Source of the DNA: Flavobacterium sinopsychrotolerans
GTDB taxonomy: Bacteria > Bacteroidota > Bacteroidia > Flavobacteriales > Flavobacteriaceae
Length of the DNA stretch: 64,000 nucleotides
Reading direction: 5' to 3'
NCBI RefSeq assembly: GCF_900110375.1
Contig: NZ_FODN01000003.1
Coordinates: 248,001-312,000 of the forward strand
Shown here: positions 62,522 to 64,000 of the stretch, piece by piece
Position numbering within the stretch: position 1 is the first letter of the stretch
Layout: every line of letters begins with the position of its first letter
Notes under the pieces: model-generated
What the model saw: only the letters and a program-made list of their open reading frames with translations
What the model was told of the DNA's origin: nothing
Database searches by the model: none
Made by a program: the position numbers and the translations under genes

Positions 62522-64000
62522 ATGAGTTTATCCACAACAAGTATTAGAAGACCCGTATTCACCATAGTAATCAATTTAGCCATCGTTTTGTTTGGATTAA
62601 TTGGTTATACTTTTCTGGGTGTTCGAGAGTTTCCTTCGATTGATCCCGCACAAGTTTCCATTCGTACGAATTATGCTGGTGCAAATGCCGATATCATCGA
62701 ATCCCAAATTACGGAACCGCTTGAAAAAGCAATCAATTCCATTGACGGAATTAGAAATGTAACTTCCTCCAGTGCGCAAGGAAGCAGCAATATTACTATT
62801 GAGTTTAATTTGGATAAAAACCTAGAAGATGCTGCCAATGATGTCCGTGATAAAGTATCGCAAGCAGTTAGAAACCTGCCTCAGGATATCGATTCTCCGC
62901 CGGTAGTTTCTAAAGCTGATGCAAATGGTGATGCCATCATTTCGATGACTGTGCAAAGTGATACGAGAAATGCATTAGAACTGAGTGATTATGCTGAAAA
63001 TGTGATTTCACAACGTCTGGAGACTATTCCCGGCGTAAGTGGTGTTCAAATTTGGGGACAAAAAAGATACGCGATGCGTTTGTGGATTGATCCGGTTAAA
63101 TTGGCCTCTTACGGCTGTACGGTATCGGAAGTGAGAGATGCATTGAACAAACAAAATGTGGAATTACCTTCGGGGAAACTAACTGGTGACAATACCGAAT
63201 TGACCGTAAAAACAGTAGGAAACCTATCGACACCTGAAGAATTCAATAATATCATTATTCGTTCTGAAGGGGAAAAAGTAGTTCGTTTTAGCGATGTAGG
63301 AAAAGCGAGTCTTGGACCTGAAAACACAGAAACTAAAATGACACAATCCGGAACGCCATTAGTTGGTGTCGCCATTGTGCCACTTCCAGGAGCCAATTAT
63401 TTAGATATATCAAGTGCTTTTTATGAGGAATTCGAAAAATTAAAGAAGGATTTACCAAAAGATATTAAACTGAATATTGCTATTGACAATACTATTTTTG
63501 TAAAAAAATCGGTTATTGAAGTAGCGGAAACATTAGGGATTTCTATTGTTTTAGTAATTTTGATTATCTATTTATTCTTTAGGGATTGGGCGATTGCTTT
63601 TAGACCATTGATTGATATTCCTGTTTCGTTAATCGCTACGTTCTTTATCATGTGGCTTTTTGGTTTCTCTATAAATGTATTGACATTATTGGCAATCGTT
63701 CTGGCAACTGGACTTGTAGTCGATGATGGAATTGTGGTCACCGAGAATATTTTCAAAAAAGTAGAAGAAGGGATGACGCCAATTGAGGCAGCTATCAAAG
63801 GATCTAACGAAATATTCTTTGCGGTAATTTCGATTTCGATAACCTTAGCAGCTGTATTTCTTCCAGTAATTTTCCTCGAAGGATTTGTCGGGCGACTGTT
63901 TAGGGAATTTGGCGTCGTCATTGGCGCAGCCGTACTGATTTCGGCATTTGTATCGTTGACATTGACCCCAATGTTGAACGCTTATTTAATGAAAGGTGGC
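62522..64000 (+). CDS. RND efflux transporter permease, 5' part
   Basis: 493 codons from the ATG at 62522 to the window edge; the frame continues. MSLSTTSIRRPVFTIVINLAIVLFGLIGYTFLGVREFPSIDPAQVSI is the HAE1-type opening, followed by SIDGIRNVTSSSAQGSSNITIEF, the pore-domain region and the central helices with LAIVLATGLVVDDGIVVTENI, whose two consecutive Asp residues are the proton-relay residues of AcrB-type pumps. It exports drugs, dyes or lipids by proton motive force in a tripartite system. About 550 residues are missing from the window. Confidence 0.93.
   Translation, partial: MSLSTTSIRRPVFTIVINLAIVLFGLIGYTFLGVREFPSIDPAQVSIRTNYAGANADIIESQITEPLEKAINSIDGIRNVTSSSAQGSSNITIEFNLDKNLEDAANDVRDKVSQAVRNLPQDIDSPPVVSKADANGDAIISMTVQSDTRNALELSDYAENVISQRLETIPGVSGVQIWGQKRYAMRLWIDPVKLASYGCTVSEVRDALNKQNVELPSGKLTGDNTELTVKTVGNLSTPEEFNNIIIRSEGEKVVRFSDVGKASLGPENTETKMTQSGTPLVGVAIVPLPGANYLDISSAFYEEFEKLKKDLPKDIKLNIAIDNTIFVKKSVIEVAETLGISIVLVILIIYLFFRDWAIAFRPLIDIPVSLIATFFIMWLFGFSINVLTLLAIVLATGLVVDDGIVVTENIFKKVEEGMTPIEAAIKGSNEIFFAVISISITLAAVFLPVIFLEGFVGRLFREFGVVIGAAVLISAFVSLTLTPMLNAYLMKGG

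Overview
The window looks like chromosomal DNA of a Flavobacterium or a close relative in Flavobacteriia. The grounds are AT-rich DNA (roughly mid-30s %GC by eye), repeated TAnnTTTG -7 boxes with occasional upstream TTG elements in place of E. coli-type promoters, and several Bacteroidetes-typical genes: a fused E1 alpha/beta 2-oxoacid dehydrogenase, short LeuA, short arginine decarboxylase beside a deoxyhypusine-synthase-family gene, and a DUF3822-rsmD pair. No rRNA, CRISPR array, transposase or integrase was seen.

Layout. 1-2161: leuB (cut by the window edge) and leuA. 2310-6000: a helical protein of unknown role, a mdaB/ygiN-like redox pair divergent from a LysR regulator, and a 38-residue membrane miniprotein. 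6035-15368: fused E1 dehydrogenase, 2OG-Fe(II) oxygenase, SUI1-like factor, nucleoside phosphorylase, GNAT enzyme coupled to a substrate-binding protein, a membrane transglutaminase-like protein and a large acyl-CoA dehydrogenase. 15369-20586: an accessory stretch ending at tRNA-Val(UAC). 20847-35865: ABC exporter, proline dehydrogenase, aroB, a polyamine-type operon, recQ with a DNA glycosylase, ppc with a DinB-fold gene, an Lrp regulator and an M14 carboxypeptidase. 36177-53289: XRE regulator, PlsC-like, spermidine-synthase-like and K+ channel genes, kdsB, an AbiJ-like gene, a DOPA-dioxygenase-like gene, a RecD-like helicase, DUF3822-rsmD, TsaC/Sua5, UvrD/PcrA, TSUP transporter, M1 peptidase and a Dph6-like ATPase. 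53310-64000: GAF histidine kinase, M24 peptidase, lipoprotein, DUF1697, a HEPN-like unknown, recG, and the start of an RND efflux operon.

The most interesting region is 15.4-20.6 kb. It holds a flavin monooxygenase with an N-terminal DnaJ-type double CxxCxGxG knuckle and base composition unlike its neighbours, an intracellular trypsin-like protease followed by a separate 69-residue partner, and a SIR2-like (candidate NADase) gene. The SIR2 gene is tightly framed by a 14-bp inverted repeat with a foldable palindrome just behind its stop, as expected of an integron-type gene cassette. An imperfect direct repeat flanks the protease-SIR2 segment and a tRNA lies at its edge. Two more possible defence genes stand alone elsewhere: an AbiJ-like gene (39.6-40.5 kb) and a protein with a HEPN-like Rx4H motif (57.8-58.7 kb).

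The intergenic space carries at least four families of inverted repeats, some at two or three sites in the window and one inside the RND operon. Two operator-like palindrome sets were also found, one between the XRE regulator and the M14 peptidase and one ahead of the RND operon. All functional calls come from reading sequence and motifs; no database search was run.
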